A stretch of DNA of 64,000 nt from Cecembia calidifontis (GTDB lineage Bacteria > Bacteroidota > Bacteroidia > Cytophagales > Cyclobacteriaceae), in contig NZ_SGXG01000001.1 in assembly GCF_004216715.1 (NCBI RefSeq), forward strand, positions 2,588,501 through 2,652,500, in the 5' to 3' direction. Both the position numbers and the translations under genes were made by a program. How positions within the stretch are numbered: position 1 is the stretch's first letter; every line of letters begins with the position of its first letter. The notes beneath the pieces are model-generated. The model made no database searches. It worked only from the letters and a program-made list of their open reading frames with translations, and was not told where the DNA came from. Below are positions 1-9,295 of this stretch, piece by piece.

Positions 1-2389
1 AACAGCTGACTGAATGCCAATGAAATAAATGTCAAAGTCCTTGCTTTTTCTATCCCTTCTGGTAAATACCACCAAAATGCAAAAATGGCCAAGGAGGTCA
101 TGATTAACGTACTGATGATCAAAAAGGGGACTATGCTCTTGTTGATGATGTTTTCATTGGGGGCAATAGGAGGGTAGGTTAATTCGTTCCCTTTTCCCTT
201 TTCAGTAGCAAGGGCTTTGTCACAAAAACCATCTGTGACGATGTTGATCCATAAAATCTGAGTGGCAGTTAATGGTATGGGTAATCCAAACAATACTGTC
301 AAAATCAGTGTGAAAATTTCGGCAAAGTTGGTGGTAATCAAAAAGAAAGAAGTTCTCCTGGCATTGTTGAAGACTATCCTTCCCTGTTCCACAGCTTTGA
401 CAATAGTAGCAAAATTATCATCGGCCAAAACCATCATGGACGCATCTTTGGCCACATCGGTTCCCATTATCCCCATGGAAATCCCAATATCTGCCTGTTT
501 GAGGGCAGGGGCATCATTGACCCCATCTCCGGTCATGGCTATGAGTGAGCCGTTTTTCTGAAGAGATTTGGCGATTTTCAACTTCATCATTGGGGTAAGT
601 CTTGAGAAAACATCCACTTCTTGCACGGCTCGATCAAATTCATCGTCATTCATTTTGGCAAGTTCAAGTTCCGATAATACTTTTTCTCTGCCCGCTCTTA
701 CAATTCCAACTTCCTTTCCTATGGATAGTGCTGTGGAGGCATGATCCCCTGTGGCCATGATTACCCTTATTCCGGCTTGGTGACAGGATTTCAAAGCTTC
801 ATGAACTCCTGGTCTTGGAGGATCTATCATCCCGGCCAGTCCAACAAACTCCAGGTCTTTGCCTTCTATTGAATCTTCTTCTTCCTTTTTGGCCAGTGCC
901 AGAACCCGAAGACTTTCAGTTGACCAAAGGTGGATTTTATCTTCAATCAGGGTCTTATCTGTGAGCGGGATCCTTTGGCCATCCTTGTTCCGGGTCATTG
1001 TACAAATGGACATTATGGCTTCAGGAGCGCCCAAATAAAATCTGAGCTTTTTGCCTTCTTTGAGTACAAGGGTTGACCGGTACTTAAGGTCAGAATTGAA
1101 GGCCACATCTTCTAAAATTTCAAGTTCTTTGGTTTTTCCCGCTTTGTTGCCCAAGACCAAAAAAGCAGCTTCCGAAGGGTCTCCGGTAATCTGATACTGA
1201 CCTTTTCCGTTGATTTCTATGGATGAATTGTGGCAATGGGCAGCAATTTCAAAAAGTTGTTCAATTGTAAGAATGTCCTCTTCACTACCATGGAATTGCC
1301 CAATGCTTTCCCAACCTTCACCGGTCACTTTGACATCACTTGTTTCGGGCATCCAAAGTCTGGTGATAGTCATCGTGTTTTGGGTGAGCGTCCCGGTTTT
1401 GTCGGTGATAATAGTGTCCACGGAGCCCAAACTTTCCGTAGCAGTCATTTCCCTGATAATGGCATTTTTCTTGGACATTCGTTATGACCCTACAGCCAAA
1501 ACGATCGAAAGTACAGCAGGTAGACCTTCCGGGATGGTGGCAACAAGAGCGGCCAAAGAAATTAAAAAAGACTCCGATAAAGGGATATCCTGAAAAAGCC
1601 TGGTGACCACAAATAGAACATTGCGGTAGCCATTGCGATCAGGGCCATTTGCTTGGCTAGTTTATCGGTCTTCTTTTGAAAATTTGATTTTTCTCTTTTG
1701 ATTTCCTTAAGCGAACTGGCAATTTCCCCAATGAGCGTTTGGCTTCCTGTCGTGGTCACCACAGCTTTGATGGATCCGGAAGTGACAAAAGTGCTTTTCA
1801 AAACCATGTTGGACTTATCCCCTAAGGCAATTTCTTCTGGATGGACAACGTCAAATTTTTCCACCGGTACGGCCTCACCTGTCAGAGAAGATTCGGTTAC
1901 CCGTGCATTTTTGGCATAAATCACCCGGGCGTCCGCAGGGACATTGTCTCCTTCTTCCAAAACAATAATGTCTCCCGGGACGAGATCCAAAGCATTTACC
2001 GTCTGGAGAAAGCCTGAACGGATAACTTTACATCTCTGGACCAATAAATTTTTCAGGGCTTTCAAAGCACCCTCGGCACGGTATTCTTGTACTAAGCCTA
2101 TGAGGGCATTGATGAGGATAACGGCCAGGATTACATAAACATCAACATAATGGTGTGTCAAAAATGAAATAACAACCGCCAACATGAGGATGTAAACCAA
2201 CAAATTGTTGAATTGCTTAAGGATGATCTTCCAAACGGGCTTTTTTCCTGGCTCGGGTATCTCATTTTTTCCAAATTGATGGAGTTTGTCCAAAACCTCT
2301 GAAGGCTCAAGCCCGTTTTCCCTGCTTCCTAGTTGTAGCAGTACTTCTTTGGCAGAAAGTGCATGCGGAGCCTTCAGGAAACTTTTCAT
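1..2389 (-). pseudogene. Disrupted cation-transporting P-type ATPase (Ca2+-ATPase-like), runs off the window
   Basis: Type II P-type ATPase, an ATP-driven cation pump of the cytoplasmic membrane. The first part carries the N-terminal cation-ATPase domain, M1/M2 and the actuator motif SLTGEAVPVEK. Reading continues in another frame with M4 (VATIPEGLPAV), DKTGTLT, the nucleotide domain and TGDGVNDAPAL, and stays open to position 1. Two lesions separate the halves: a one-base deletion near 1616-1618, after which the starting frame stops at 1562, and an in-frame TAA at 1482-1484 where related pumps have a Gln codon (CAA to TAA). An ATG just past the stop could in principle restart the C-terminal half. 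The start codon overlaps the stop of the upstream protease gene by ATGA, so the two were an operon. PEGLP suggests Ca2+, but the ion is not proven. Sequencing error could explain the deletion, less easily both lesions. Confidence 0.8.
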
Positions 2390-3465
2390 TGATTGAGCGC
2401 GGTTTTTACCAAAATCAGCTCGCTGATATTTTCCTGGTCAAGTATGCCAAGGAAATGTCCATTTTCAATGATAAAAGCAACTTTTTTGTTTTGGCTCAAC
2501 ATAAGCTTCCATGCATCGTCAAGAGCTGAGTCGATTTCCAATTTGATGGGATTGAAATCTGCAAATTTCTCGATATAAGCCTGTTCACCGTCCGTCTCCA
2601 GCCCTTTGATGATTTCGTTCCTGCTGATTGTACCCACAGCAACATCATCTTTGACTACCACAAAATGAGTAGCCTGAGAGTTGAGTAGCTTTTCAACAGC
2701 TTTGGAAAGTGGTGCATTGTAGCCAAGAATTTGAAAATGACTCATCAAAGCATCCTTAACCTTGAAGCCTTTTAAGAAACTTTCCTGTTGGGTATGTGCC
2801 ACCTCTGCACCTGCTCCAAGAAAAATGAAAATGCCGATCAATACCAGGATAGGATTATTGAACAACCCAAAGAAAACAAAGAAAATAGCCAAAAACTGAC
2901 CTATTCCCCCGGCAATCTGGGTAGCTTTTGCCCTCGGAAGTTTGATAGATAAAAAGGCCCTTAATACCCTCCCCCCATCCATTGGAAATGCCGGCAGTAA
3001 ATTAAACAGGGCCAAAATCAAATTGGCAGAAGTTATATAAAGCAATATGGTATTGGGGCGTATTTTAAGTTCCTCTAGGCTTTCGATATTGAATCCTGTA
3101 AAACTTAAAATGGTAGATAGAATAATAAATAGGGCTATATTCACCAAAGGACCGGCAAAAGCAACCCATAATTCCTGTTTGGGATCTTCCGGTAATTTTT
3201 CAAGTCTTGCCACTCCGCCAATGGGATACAAGACTATGTCTTTGGTCTGAATGCCATACCGCTGCGCAGCCAGGGCATGACCAAATTCATGCATGACCAC
3301 ACAGGCAAATAATGCCAAGACAAATAGGATTACCCAAAGAATGTCCATCATAGGTATTCCTTGCCTAAGATTAGAGATGATGATCCATAGCAACAACAAG
3401 GAAAACGTCCAATGTATGAAAACTTTGACGTTCTTATAACTTCCTAAGTAAAGGGAGAACTTCAT
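2386..3465 (-). CDS. Site-2 protease family (M50) membrane metalloprotease with CBS domains
   Basis: 359-aa polytopic membrane zinc protease of the S2P/SpoIVFB type, which cuts substrates within the membrane. The zinc-binding HEFGH is at residues 59-63 in a membrane segment. The second conserved element, LLPAFPMDGG, is near 156-165 and supplies the third zinc ligand Asp163. About five to six hydrophobic segments are visible. From about residue 235 to the end two CBS modules follow, which in this family usually bind adenine nucleotides and gate activity. The stop overlaps the start of the broken P-type ATPase downstream (ATGA), indicating translational coupling. The physiological substrate cannot be read from the sequence. 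Confidence 0.88.
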   Translation of the reverse strand: MKFSLYLGSYKNVKVFIHWTFSLLLLWIIISNLRQGIPMMDILWVILFVLALFACVVMHEFGHALAAQRYGIQTKDIVLYPIGGVARLEKLPEDPKQELWVAFAGPLVNIALFIILSTILSFTGFNIESLEELKIRPNTILLYITSANLILALFNLLPAFPMDGGRVLRAFLSIKLPRAKATQIAGGIGQFLAIFFVFFGLFNNPILVLIGIFIFLGAGAEVAHTQQESFLKGFKVKDALMSHFQILGYNAPLSKAVEKLLNSQATHFVVVKDDVAVGTISRNEIIKGLETDGEQAYIEKFADFNPIKLEIDSALDDAWKLMLSQNKKVAFIIENGHFLGILDQENISELILVKTALNQ

Positions 3466-3747
3466 GGTCTAAGCTTTTAATATGTCCTTTAATTTAAAGG
3501 TTTAAAACTTCAATAGCATAAAATTCGGATGATTTAATTTGGAAAAGCATGATGAAAATCATTTTTGAAAATTATATTTCAATATTTTGCCAATAACGAA
3601 AAAATCAAAGTTTGGGAATTTTTTAAGATTTCTCAGAAAAACATCAAACATGTTTGGCTATTTGGTATAACTAAAGAAAAAAATTTTAATTACGTGTGGG
3701 TTGTGTTCAGTTTCAAAATTTTATTCCGCTATTCTAATAAAATTGAG

Positions 3748-3777
3748 TTTGATAAAGTGCCTTTTTTGCTATATTCG
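3748..3777 (+). promoter_or_regulatory. Candidate Bacteroidota promoter for icmF
   Basis: TTTG at 3748-3751, an 18-base spacer, and TATATTCG at 3770-3777, one base off TAnnTTTG. The predicted transcription start near 3781 gives a 5' UTR of about 78 nt. The rest of 3466-3858 is AT-rich, and no gene is recognised in it: a frame at 3565-3828 has no recognisable protein features and would end just past this promoter. Confidence 0.45.
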
Positions 3778-3858
3778 CAAGCAAGTATCATTCTGGATTC
3801 TGGAACTTTTCAGAACAGTTGGATTTGAATTCCTTTTAAGAATAAAAACCCATTTATA

Positions 3859-6800
3859 ATGTCTTACTCTCAGGATATATATAAACCCAAAAACCACATT
3901 CGGATAGTAACCGCTGCCTCTTTGTTTGACGGCCATGATGCTGCTATTAATATCATGAGGAGGATCATTCAGTCAACAGGCTGTGAGGTGATTCACCTTG
4001 GACACAACCGATCTGTACAGGAAATTGTGGACTGTGCCATTCAGGAGGATGTTCAAGCTATTGCGATAACCTCGTATCAAGGGGGGCATGTTGAATTTTT
4101 TAAATATATGTATGACCTTTTGAAAGAGAGAGGAGCGGGACATATCAAAATTTTTGGTGGAGGAGGGGGGACTATCCTTCCGGAAGAGATTCAGGAACTC
4201 CACGAGTACGGTATATGCAGGATTTATTCTCCTGATGATGGTAGGGCCATGGGCTTACAGGGCATGATCAATGATCTGGTCCAAAAGTCAGATTTTCCTG
4301 TTGGGCAAAACGTTCAATTTTCCTCAATTGATAAATCGGACAAATCCAGCATTGCCAAGTGTATTTCAGCGGCTGAAAATTTCCCAGAAGAAAGCAAGTC
4401 AATATTAGAAGGTATAAGGAAGGCTTCTGCATCCAGTAAAACCCCGGTTTTGGGTATAACAGGGACCGGAGGGGCCGGTAAATCATCTTTGGTAGATGAG
4501 TTGGTTAGGAGGTTTTTGTTGGATTTCAAAGAGAAGCATATTGCTATCATTTCTGTAGATCCCTCCAAAAGAAAGACCGGTGGAGCCCTTTTAGGAGACA
4601 GGATCAGGATGAATTCCATCAACCATCCGAGGGTATATATGAGGTCTTTGGCCACAAGGCAATCCAATCTGGCACTTTCAAAATATGTGCAGGATGCGGT
4701 AGACGTGGTCAAAGCCGCAAATTTTGACCTGATTATTTTGGAGACTTCCGGTATCGGGCAATCTGATACAGAGATTATCGAGCATTCTGATATGTCCTTG
4801 TATGTGATGACTCCAGAATATGGGGCCGCCACGCAGCTTGAAAAAATTGACATGTTAGATTTTGCCGATGTGATTGCACTCAACAAATTTGACAAACGAG
4901 GTGCTCAGGATGCCCTTCGTGATGTTAAAAAGCAATACAAAAGAAACCACAATCTTTGGGACATTGCAGAGGAGGACATACCTGTTTTTGGAACGATTGC
5001 CTCCCAATTTAATGATCCCGGTATGAATAACCTCTACAAAGCCATCATGCATAAGCTTGTAGAGAAAACCGGAGCGGATTTGGTGACCTCATTTGAAGTG
5101 ACCAAAGAAATGTCCGAGAAAATCTACATTATCCCACCTTCAAGAACCCGTTACCTATCGGAAATATCTGAGAATAACCGTAATTATGACAAGTGGGTAG
5201 AGGAACAAAAAAACGTTGCTCAAAAATTATACAGTATTCAAAAATCAATTGAGGCCATAAAATCAGCGCGGGTGGCTGATCAAGATAGGCTAGTCAAAGA
5301 GCTTCAGGAGGTATATGAGCAACTTGAATTAGAGCTTGATCCAAAAAACAAAAAATGGCTCGAAGAATGGCCACAGAAGGTGCAGCATTATGCAGATGAT
5401 TACTATGTGTTTAAAGTCAGGGACAAAGAGCTCAAAGTAAAGACCTATCATACTTCATTGTCCCAATCCAGGATCCCAAAAGTATCGCTTCCTAAATATG
5501 AAGCATGGGGAGATTTGTTGAAATGGGGATTGAAAGAAAATGTCCCTGGAGAGTTTCCTTACACTTCGGGGGTGTTTCCGTTCAAGAGGGAAGGAGAAGA
5601 CCCAACGAGGATGTTTGCAGGTGAAGGTGGACCGGAAAGAACCAATAAAAGGTTTCATTATGTGTCCAAGGACATGCCTGCCAAAAGGCTTTCTACGGCA
5701 TTTGATTCGGTGACATTGTATGGAGAAGATCCTGATTACCGTCCGGATATTTATGGAAAAATAGGGAATTCAGGTGTAAACGTCTGCTGCTTGGATGATG
5801 CCAAGAAGTTGTATTCAGGTTTTAACCTGGCTGATCCTTTGACTTCCGTATCCATGACCATCAATGGTCCTGCGGCTACCATGACAGCTTTTTTCATGAA
5901 TGCTGCTATTGATCAGCAGTGTGAATTGTATATCAGGGAAAATGGCCTGGAAGATGAGGTAAATGCAAAAATTGAAGCCATTTATAAAGAGAAAGGTCTC
6001 CCAAGGCCAACATATAATGGGACAATTCCTGATGGGAATGATGGTTTAGGCTTAATGCTTTTGGGGGTTACAGGGGATCAGGTATTGCCGGCGGATATTT
6101 ATCAGCAAATCAAAGCTAAAACTTTGGCCACGGTAAGAGGAACTGTACAAGCGGATATCCTTAAAGAAGATCAGGCACAAAATACCTGCATTTTCTCTAC
6201 GGAATTTTCTTTGAGGTTGATGGGAGATGTTCAGCAGTATTTCATCAACCATAATGTCAGGAACTTTTATTCTGTATCTATTTCAGGGTATCACATAGCT
6301 GAAGCCGGAGCCAATCCCATTACACAATTGGCGCTGACTTTGTCCAATGGCTTTACCTATGTAGAGTATTATGTTTCCAGGGGAATGGATATCAATAAAT
6401 TTGCCCCTAACCTTTCCTTCTTTTTCTCCAATGGAATCGATCCGGAATATGCTGTAATAGGTAGGGTGGCCAGAAGAATTTGGGCAAAGGCAATGAAATT
6501 AAAATATGGTGCCAATGAGCGCTCCCAAATGTTGAAGTACCATATCCAGACTTCTGGCAGGTCTCTGCATGCCCAGGAAATTGACTTCAACGATATCCGT
6601 ACTACTTTGCAGGCGCTTTATGCGATTTATGATAATTGTAATTCCCTGCATACCAATGCATATGATGAAGCCATAACCACACCGACTGAGGCTTCTGTGA
6701 GAAGGGCTATGGCAATCCAATTGATCATCAATAAAGAGCTTGGTCTTGCTAAAAATGAAAATCCGATTCAAGGAGCCTTTATCATTGAGGAATTGACGGA

Positions 6801-7236
6801 TTTGGTAGAAGAAGCTGTTTATGAGGAGTTTGATAGGATAACCGAAAGAGGAGGGGTTTTGGGAGCCATGGAGACCATGTACCAAAGAGGTAAGATACAA
6901 GAGGAAAGCTTGCATTATGAAATGTTGAAGCATACAGGAGAGTATCCGATTATTGGGGTCAATACTTTCCTTTCTTCTGAAGGTTCACCAACCGTTATTC
7001 CCGGTGAGGTGATCAGGGCAACCAAAGAGGAGAAAGAGGCCCAGATAGAAACTCTCAACCATCTGCATGAAAGGTATAAAAACAGAGCTGCGAAAGAGCT
7101 TGCCGAACTTCAACATGTGGCCGTACAAAACGGGAATATCTTCGAAAAATTAATGGAAGTGACCAAGTATTGTTCTTTGGGTCAGATTACCCACGCATTG
7201 TATGAGGTGGGAGGCCAATATAGGAGGAATATGTGA
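3859..7236 (+). CDS. icmF: Fused isobutyryl-CoA mutase IcmF (B12-dependent acyl-CoA mutase with G-protein chaperone)
   Basis: 1125-aa cytoplasmic enzyme interconverting isobutyryl-CoA and n-butyryl-CoA with adenosylcobalamin. Three parts are fused. An N-terminal B12-binding domain (about 14-150) has DGHDAA at 24-29, where His26 is the likely lower cobalt ligand. A MeaB-type GTPase chaperone has P-loop GTGGAGKS at 202-209 and NKFDKRG. The C-terminal mutase TIM barrel runs from about 560 to the end and includes [19 protein letters not shown]. The length and domain order fit IcmF rather than methylmalonyl-CoA mutase, whose B12 domain is C-terminal. Activity on other branched substrates (pivalyl-CoA, isovaleryl-CoA) is known in the family and cannot be excluded. 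It has its own upstream promoter and a terminator at 7330-7357. Nearby E1 dehydrogenase and alanine dehydrogenase suggest use in amino-acid breakdown. Confidence 0.93.
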   Translation: MSYSQDIYKPKNHIRIVTAASLFDGHDAAINIMRRIIQSTGCEVIHLGHNRSVQEIVDCAIQEDVQAIAITSYQGGHVEFFKYMYDLLKERGAGHIKIFGGGGGTILPEEIQELHEYGICRIYSPDDGRAMGLQGMINDLVQKSDFPVGQNVQFSSIDKSDKSSIAKCISAAENFPEESKSILEGIRKASASSKTPVLGITGTGGAGKSSLVDELVRRFLLDFKEKHIAIISVDPSKRKTGGALLGDRIRMNSINHPRVYMRSLATRQSNLALSKYVQDAVDVVKAANFDLIILETSGIGQSDTEIIEHSDMSLYVMTPEYGAATQLEKIDMLDFADVIALNKFDKRGAQDALRDVKKQYKRNHNLWDIAEEDIPVFGTIASQFNDPGMNNLYKAIMHKLVEKTGADLVTSFEVTKEMSEKIYIIPPSRTRYLSEISENNRNYDKWVEEQKNVAQKLYSIQKSIEAIKSARVADQDRLVKELQEVYEQLELELDPKNKKWLEEWPQKVQHYADDYYVFKVRDKELKVKTYHTSLSQSRIPKVSLPKYEAWGDLLKWGLKENVPGEFPYTSGVFPFKREGEDPTRMFAGEGGPERTNKRFHYVSKDMPAKRLSTAFDSVTLYGEDPDYRPDIYGKIGNSGVNVCCLDDAKKLYSGFNLADPLTSVSMTINGPAATMTAFFMNAAIDQQCELYIRENGLEDEVNAKIEAIYKEKGLPRPTYNGTIPDGNDGLGLMLLGVTGDQVLPADIYQQIKAKTLATVRGTVQADILKEDQAQNTCIFSTEFSLRLMGDVQQYFINHNVRNFYSVSISGYHIAEAGANPITQLALTLSNGFTYVEYYVSRGMDINKFAPNLSFFFSNGIDPEYAVIGRVARRIWAKAMKLKYGANERSQMLKYHIQTSGRSLHAQEIDFNDIRTTLQALYAIYDNCNSLHTNAYDEAITTPTEASVRRAMAIQLIINKELGLAKNENPIQGAFIIEELTDLVEEAVYEEFDRITERGGVLGAMETMYQRGKIQEESLHYEMLKHTGEYPIIGVNTFLSSEGSPTVIPGEVIRATKEEKEAQIETLNHLHERYKNRAAKELAELQHVAVQNGNIFEKLMEVTKYCSLGQITHALYEVGGQYRRNM

Positions 7237-7308
7237 TGTGAGAAGCGAGAGAATAGAGAAGCTAGATGTAAAGCTCAAGAAACAAGACGCAATAAGTAAG
7301 ACTTGGGA
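7237..7308. repeat. Degenerate heptanucleotide-period repeat after icmF
   Basis: Directly after the icmF stop the sequence divides into ten near-consecutive units of about 7 bases, most ending in AGA: tgtgaga, agcgaga, gaataga, (ga)agctaga, tgtaaag, ctcaaga, aacaaga, cgcaata, agtaaga, cttggga. One unit carries two extra bases. No coding or RNA structure is evident. A related 7-base-period block lies at 52072-52113. This is a visual parse, not a statistical one. Confidence 0.5.
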
Positions 7309-7329
7309 ATTGGATTTTGAATATATTTG

Positions 7330-7363
7330 GAAACTTGGTCTACCATGGCCAAGTTTCTTTTTT
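7330..7363 (+). terminator. Intrinsic terminator of icmF
   Basis: Perfect 9-bp stem GAAACTTGG (7330-7338) / CCAAGTTTC (7349-7357) with a 10-base loop and a following T run. It separates icmF from the ferredoxin gene at 7437. Confidence 0.75.
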
Positions 7364-7436
7364 ATAAACTTGTCAGCTTCCAGAATTGATATATCTTCAT
7401 TAAATTATAGAACCATCTTCAAAACTTCGTAGACTG

Positions 7437-7670
7437 ATGCCTCCTTACCGAAAATTTATTTTCATTTGTTATGGTTCTGACTGCAAGAAGGCAGGATGTA
7501 AAAAACTGCAATCTGAGATCAAACATCTTGTCCAATCGCACGAACATAAGGGTAAATACAAATTGATTAAAACCAAGTGTATGGATTTTTGTAAATCCGC
7601 TCCCTTGGTGGTGATCAATAATGAAGTCCTTAAAAGGGCGGAATTATCAGTTGTCAAAAAAAAACTTTGA
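7437..7670 (+). CDS. Small thioredoxin-fold [2Fe-2S] ferredoxin
   Basis: 77-aa cytoplasmic protein of the thioredoxin-like (2Fe-2S) ferredoxin family. Cysteines at 11, 16, 21, 48 and 52 include the paired arrangement CxGxDC...C and KTKCMDFCKSAP, which fits the four cluster ligands. The end (APLVVINNEV) matches the last strand of the fold. The partner and electron donor are unknown. It is transcribed alone: a terminator precedes it at 7330-7357 and a two-way terminator follows at 7691-7712. The start is the ATG at 7437; no strong ribosome binding site is seen, which is normal for this phylum. Confidence 0.75.
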   Translation: MPPYRKFIFICYGSDCKKAGCKKLQSEIKHLVQSHEHKGKYKLIKTKCMDFCKSAPLVVINNEVLKRAELSVVKKKL

Positions 7671-7690
7671 GTTATTCGTAGTCACAAAAA

Positions 7691-7717
7691 AACCTCTCGG
7701 ATCAGAGAGGTTTTTTT
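7691..7717. terminator. Bidirectional terminator between ferredoxin and ald
   Basis: Perfect stem AACCTCTC (7691-7698) / GAGAGGTT (7705-7712), loop GGATCA, with an A run before and a T run after, so it can stop transcription from both converging genes. Confidence 0.85.
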
Positions 7718-7738
7718 GTTTATATGTTTGATTAGGAA

Positions 7739-8854
7739 TTAGGACAAGTATTTTTCTACCGGTACATAATCCATGTTGAATGCCTCAGCCACAGCTTTGT
7801 ATACAATATCACCATTGATAACATTGAGGCCAGGCACCAGTTCAGGGTTTTCCTGAGCAGCTTTTTTCCATCCTTTGTCAGCCAATTGAATGGCATAAGG
7901 AAGTGTGGCATTTGTCAAAGCCAGTGTAGAAGTGTAAGGTACTGCACCGGGCATATTGGCCACGCAGTAATGCACCACATCGTCAATGATGTAAGTTGGG
8001 TTTTCATGCGTAGTTGGTTTGCAGGTTTCGATACAACCTCCTTGATCTACCGCTACATCCACCAAAACGGTGCCCGGTTTCATGTCTTTGAGCATGTCTT
8101 TGGTGATAAGGTGAGGGGCTTTGGCACCAGGAATCAAGACAGCACCTACAATCAGGTCAGCATGCTTGATCATTTCCCTGATGTTGTATTCATTGGACAT
8201 CATGGTCTTCACATTGGCAGGCATGACGTCAGCCAGATACCTCATTCTCGGAAGGGATACATCCATAATTGTCACATCAGCACCCAATCCTGCAGCCATC
8301 CATGCAGCCTGTGTTCCTACTACACCACCACCTAAGATCAATACCTTGGCAGGAAGTACTCCCGGTACGCCTCCCAATAGAATGCCTCTGCCTTTAAGTG
8401 GTTTCTCAAGATAATTCGCGCCTTTTTGAATAGCCATTCTACCTGCTACTTCTGACATCGGTACCAAAAGGGGAAGACTTCTGTCTGCCTTTTCAACAGT
8501 TTCGTAAGCCAAACAAACCGCCTTACTTTCAACCATGGCTTTGGTCAGGGGCTCATAAGAAGCAAAATGGAAATAGGTAAATAAAAGTTGGCCTTCTTTG
8601 ATAAGCTTGTATTCAGGTTCAATTGGTTCTTTAACCTTGATTATCATTTCTGCAATGCCATATACATCCTCAATTGTTGGTAAAATGGCAGCACCTGCTG
8701 CAGTATATTCATCATCAGAAAAACCACTGCCTTGTCCGGCTGTATGCTGAACGTAAACCTGATGGCCTCTTTTCACCAATTCCTTCGCGCCGGCAGGAGT
8801 AAGTGCCACCCTGTTTTCATTGTTTTTGATTTCCTTTGGAACACCTATGATCAT
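7739..8854 (-). CDS. ald: Alanine dehydrogenase
   Basis: 371-aa NAD-dependent enzyme interconverting L-alanine and pyruvate plus ammonium, normally a cytoplasmic hexamer. The N-terminus [20 protein letters not shown] is the family signature. Arg15, Lys75 and His96 fall at the usual substrate-binding and catalytic positions. The NAD fold has [20 protein letters not shown], and [20 protein letters not shown] is the conserved C-terminal block. An in-frame start at 8926 would lie upstream of the predicted promoter at 8888-8921 and add 24 atypical residues, so the ATG at 8854 is chosen. It is monocistronic. Confidence 0.95.
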   Translation of the reverse strand: MIIGVPKEIKNNENRVALTPAGAKELVKRGHQVYVQHTAGQGSGFSDDEYTAAGAAILPTIEDVYGIAEMIIKVKEPIEPEYKLIKEGQLLFTYFHFASYEPLTKAMVESKAVCLAYETVEKADRSLPLLVPMSEVAGRMAIQKGANYLEKPLKGRGILLGGVPGVLPAKVLILGGGVVGTQAAWMAAGLGADVTIMDVSLPRMRYLADVMPANVKTMMSNEYNIREMIKHADLIVGAVLIPGAKAPHLITKDMLKDMKPGTVLVDVAVDQGGCIETCKPTTHENPTYIIDDVVHYCVANMPGAVPYTSTLALTNATLPYAIQLADKGWKKAAQENPELVPGLNVINGDIVYKAVAEAFNMDYVPVEKYLS

Positions 8855-8887
8855 ATCGTTACAATTTGGGTTTTTAAAACGGTTGCG

Positions 8888-8921
8888 CAAAGATAATAAG
8901 GGAACATGTAATTGGAACAAA
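8888..8921 (-). promoter_or_regulatory. Candidate promoter of ald
   Basis: On the minus strand TATCTTTG (8895-8888) matches TAnnTTTG exactly, with TTTG at 8921-8918 and a 22-base spacer, slightly long. The predicted start near 8884 gives a leader of about 30 nt to the ATG at 8854. Confidence 0.5.
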
Positions 8922-9212
8922 ATCAAATCAATTATTTTGATTTAGCAAAATTAACAATGTCTTTTCAAAATTAAATTTCATAAACGATTGTTTTACTTAA
9001 CAAAATTTCAAAAATCTGATTAAAAAAATTAAAAATTCCGAGAATCTTTAAAATTCATTTTTAGCTAATTTTTGTATGGCATTTTGGCTGCTTTGCTTAT
9101 CGTAAAAATTGGGTTCAGGGATTTGAAAAAAATAATATTTTGTCAAAAATAAAAATATGTCGAATATTCGGAATTTTTTATCGAATTTTTTTGCGATTAT
9201 TCTGTTTGCAAG

Positions 9213-9243
9213 TTTGTAAAAATAACAAATTTCCCTATTTTTG
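9213..9243 (+). promoter_or_regulatory. Promoter of the E1 dehydrogenase gene
   Basis: TTTG (9213-9216), a 19-base spacer and TATTTTTG (9236-9243) match the Bacteroidota primary-sigma consensus fully. The predicted start is near 9247, about 49 nt upstream of the ATG at 9296. Elsewhere in the divergent ald/E1 spacer (8855-9295) only AT-rich sequence and a 10-bp palindrome CGAATATTCG at 9161-9170 are seen. Confidence 0.65.
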
Positions 9244-9295
9244 GAATACTTGGTCAAAGCCATTTATACCCAAAATAACGATTAGAGATTACAAT

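Noticed and set aside
1210..1593. 127-codon plus-strand frame opposite the P-type ATPase
   Set aside because: Antisense to a stretch encoding DKTGTLT and PEGLP motifs on the other strand; no coding character of its own.
3565..3828. 87-codon open frame before icmF
   Set aside because: AT-rich, low-complexity protein with no signal or family feature, and it runs through the icmF promoter.
3925..3948. Defective B12-binding motif in IcmF because DGHDAA departs from DxHxxG
   Set aside because: His26 and Asp24 are kept, and I recall the same DGHDAA wording in characterised IcmF proteins, so it is not unusual.
4314..4895. 193-codon minus-strand frame inside icmF
   Set aside because: Shadow of the GTPase domain; several similar antisense frames occur in pta, clpC and lysS.
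7237..7308. CRISPR array
   Set aside because: Units are 7 bases and degenerate, with no 20-40 base repeats or unique spacers, and no cas genes in the window.
8855..8926. 24-residue N-terminal extension of alanine dehydrogenase
   Set aside because: Lies over the predicted promoter and the family begins at MIIGVPKEI.
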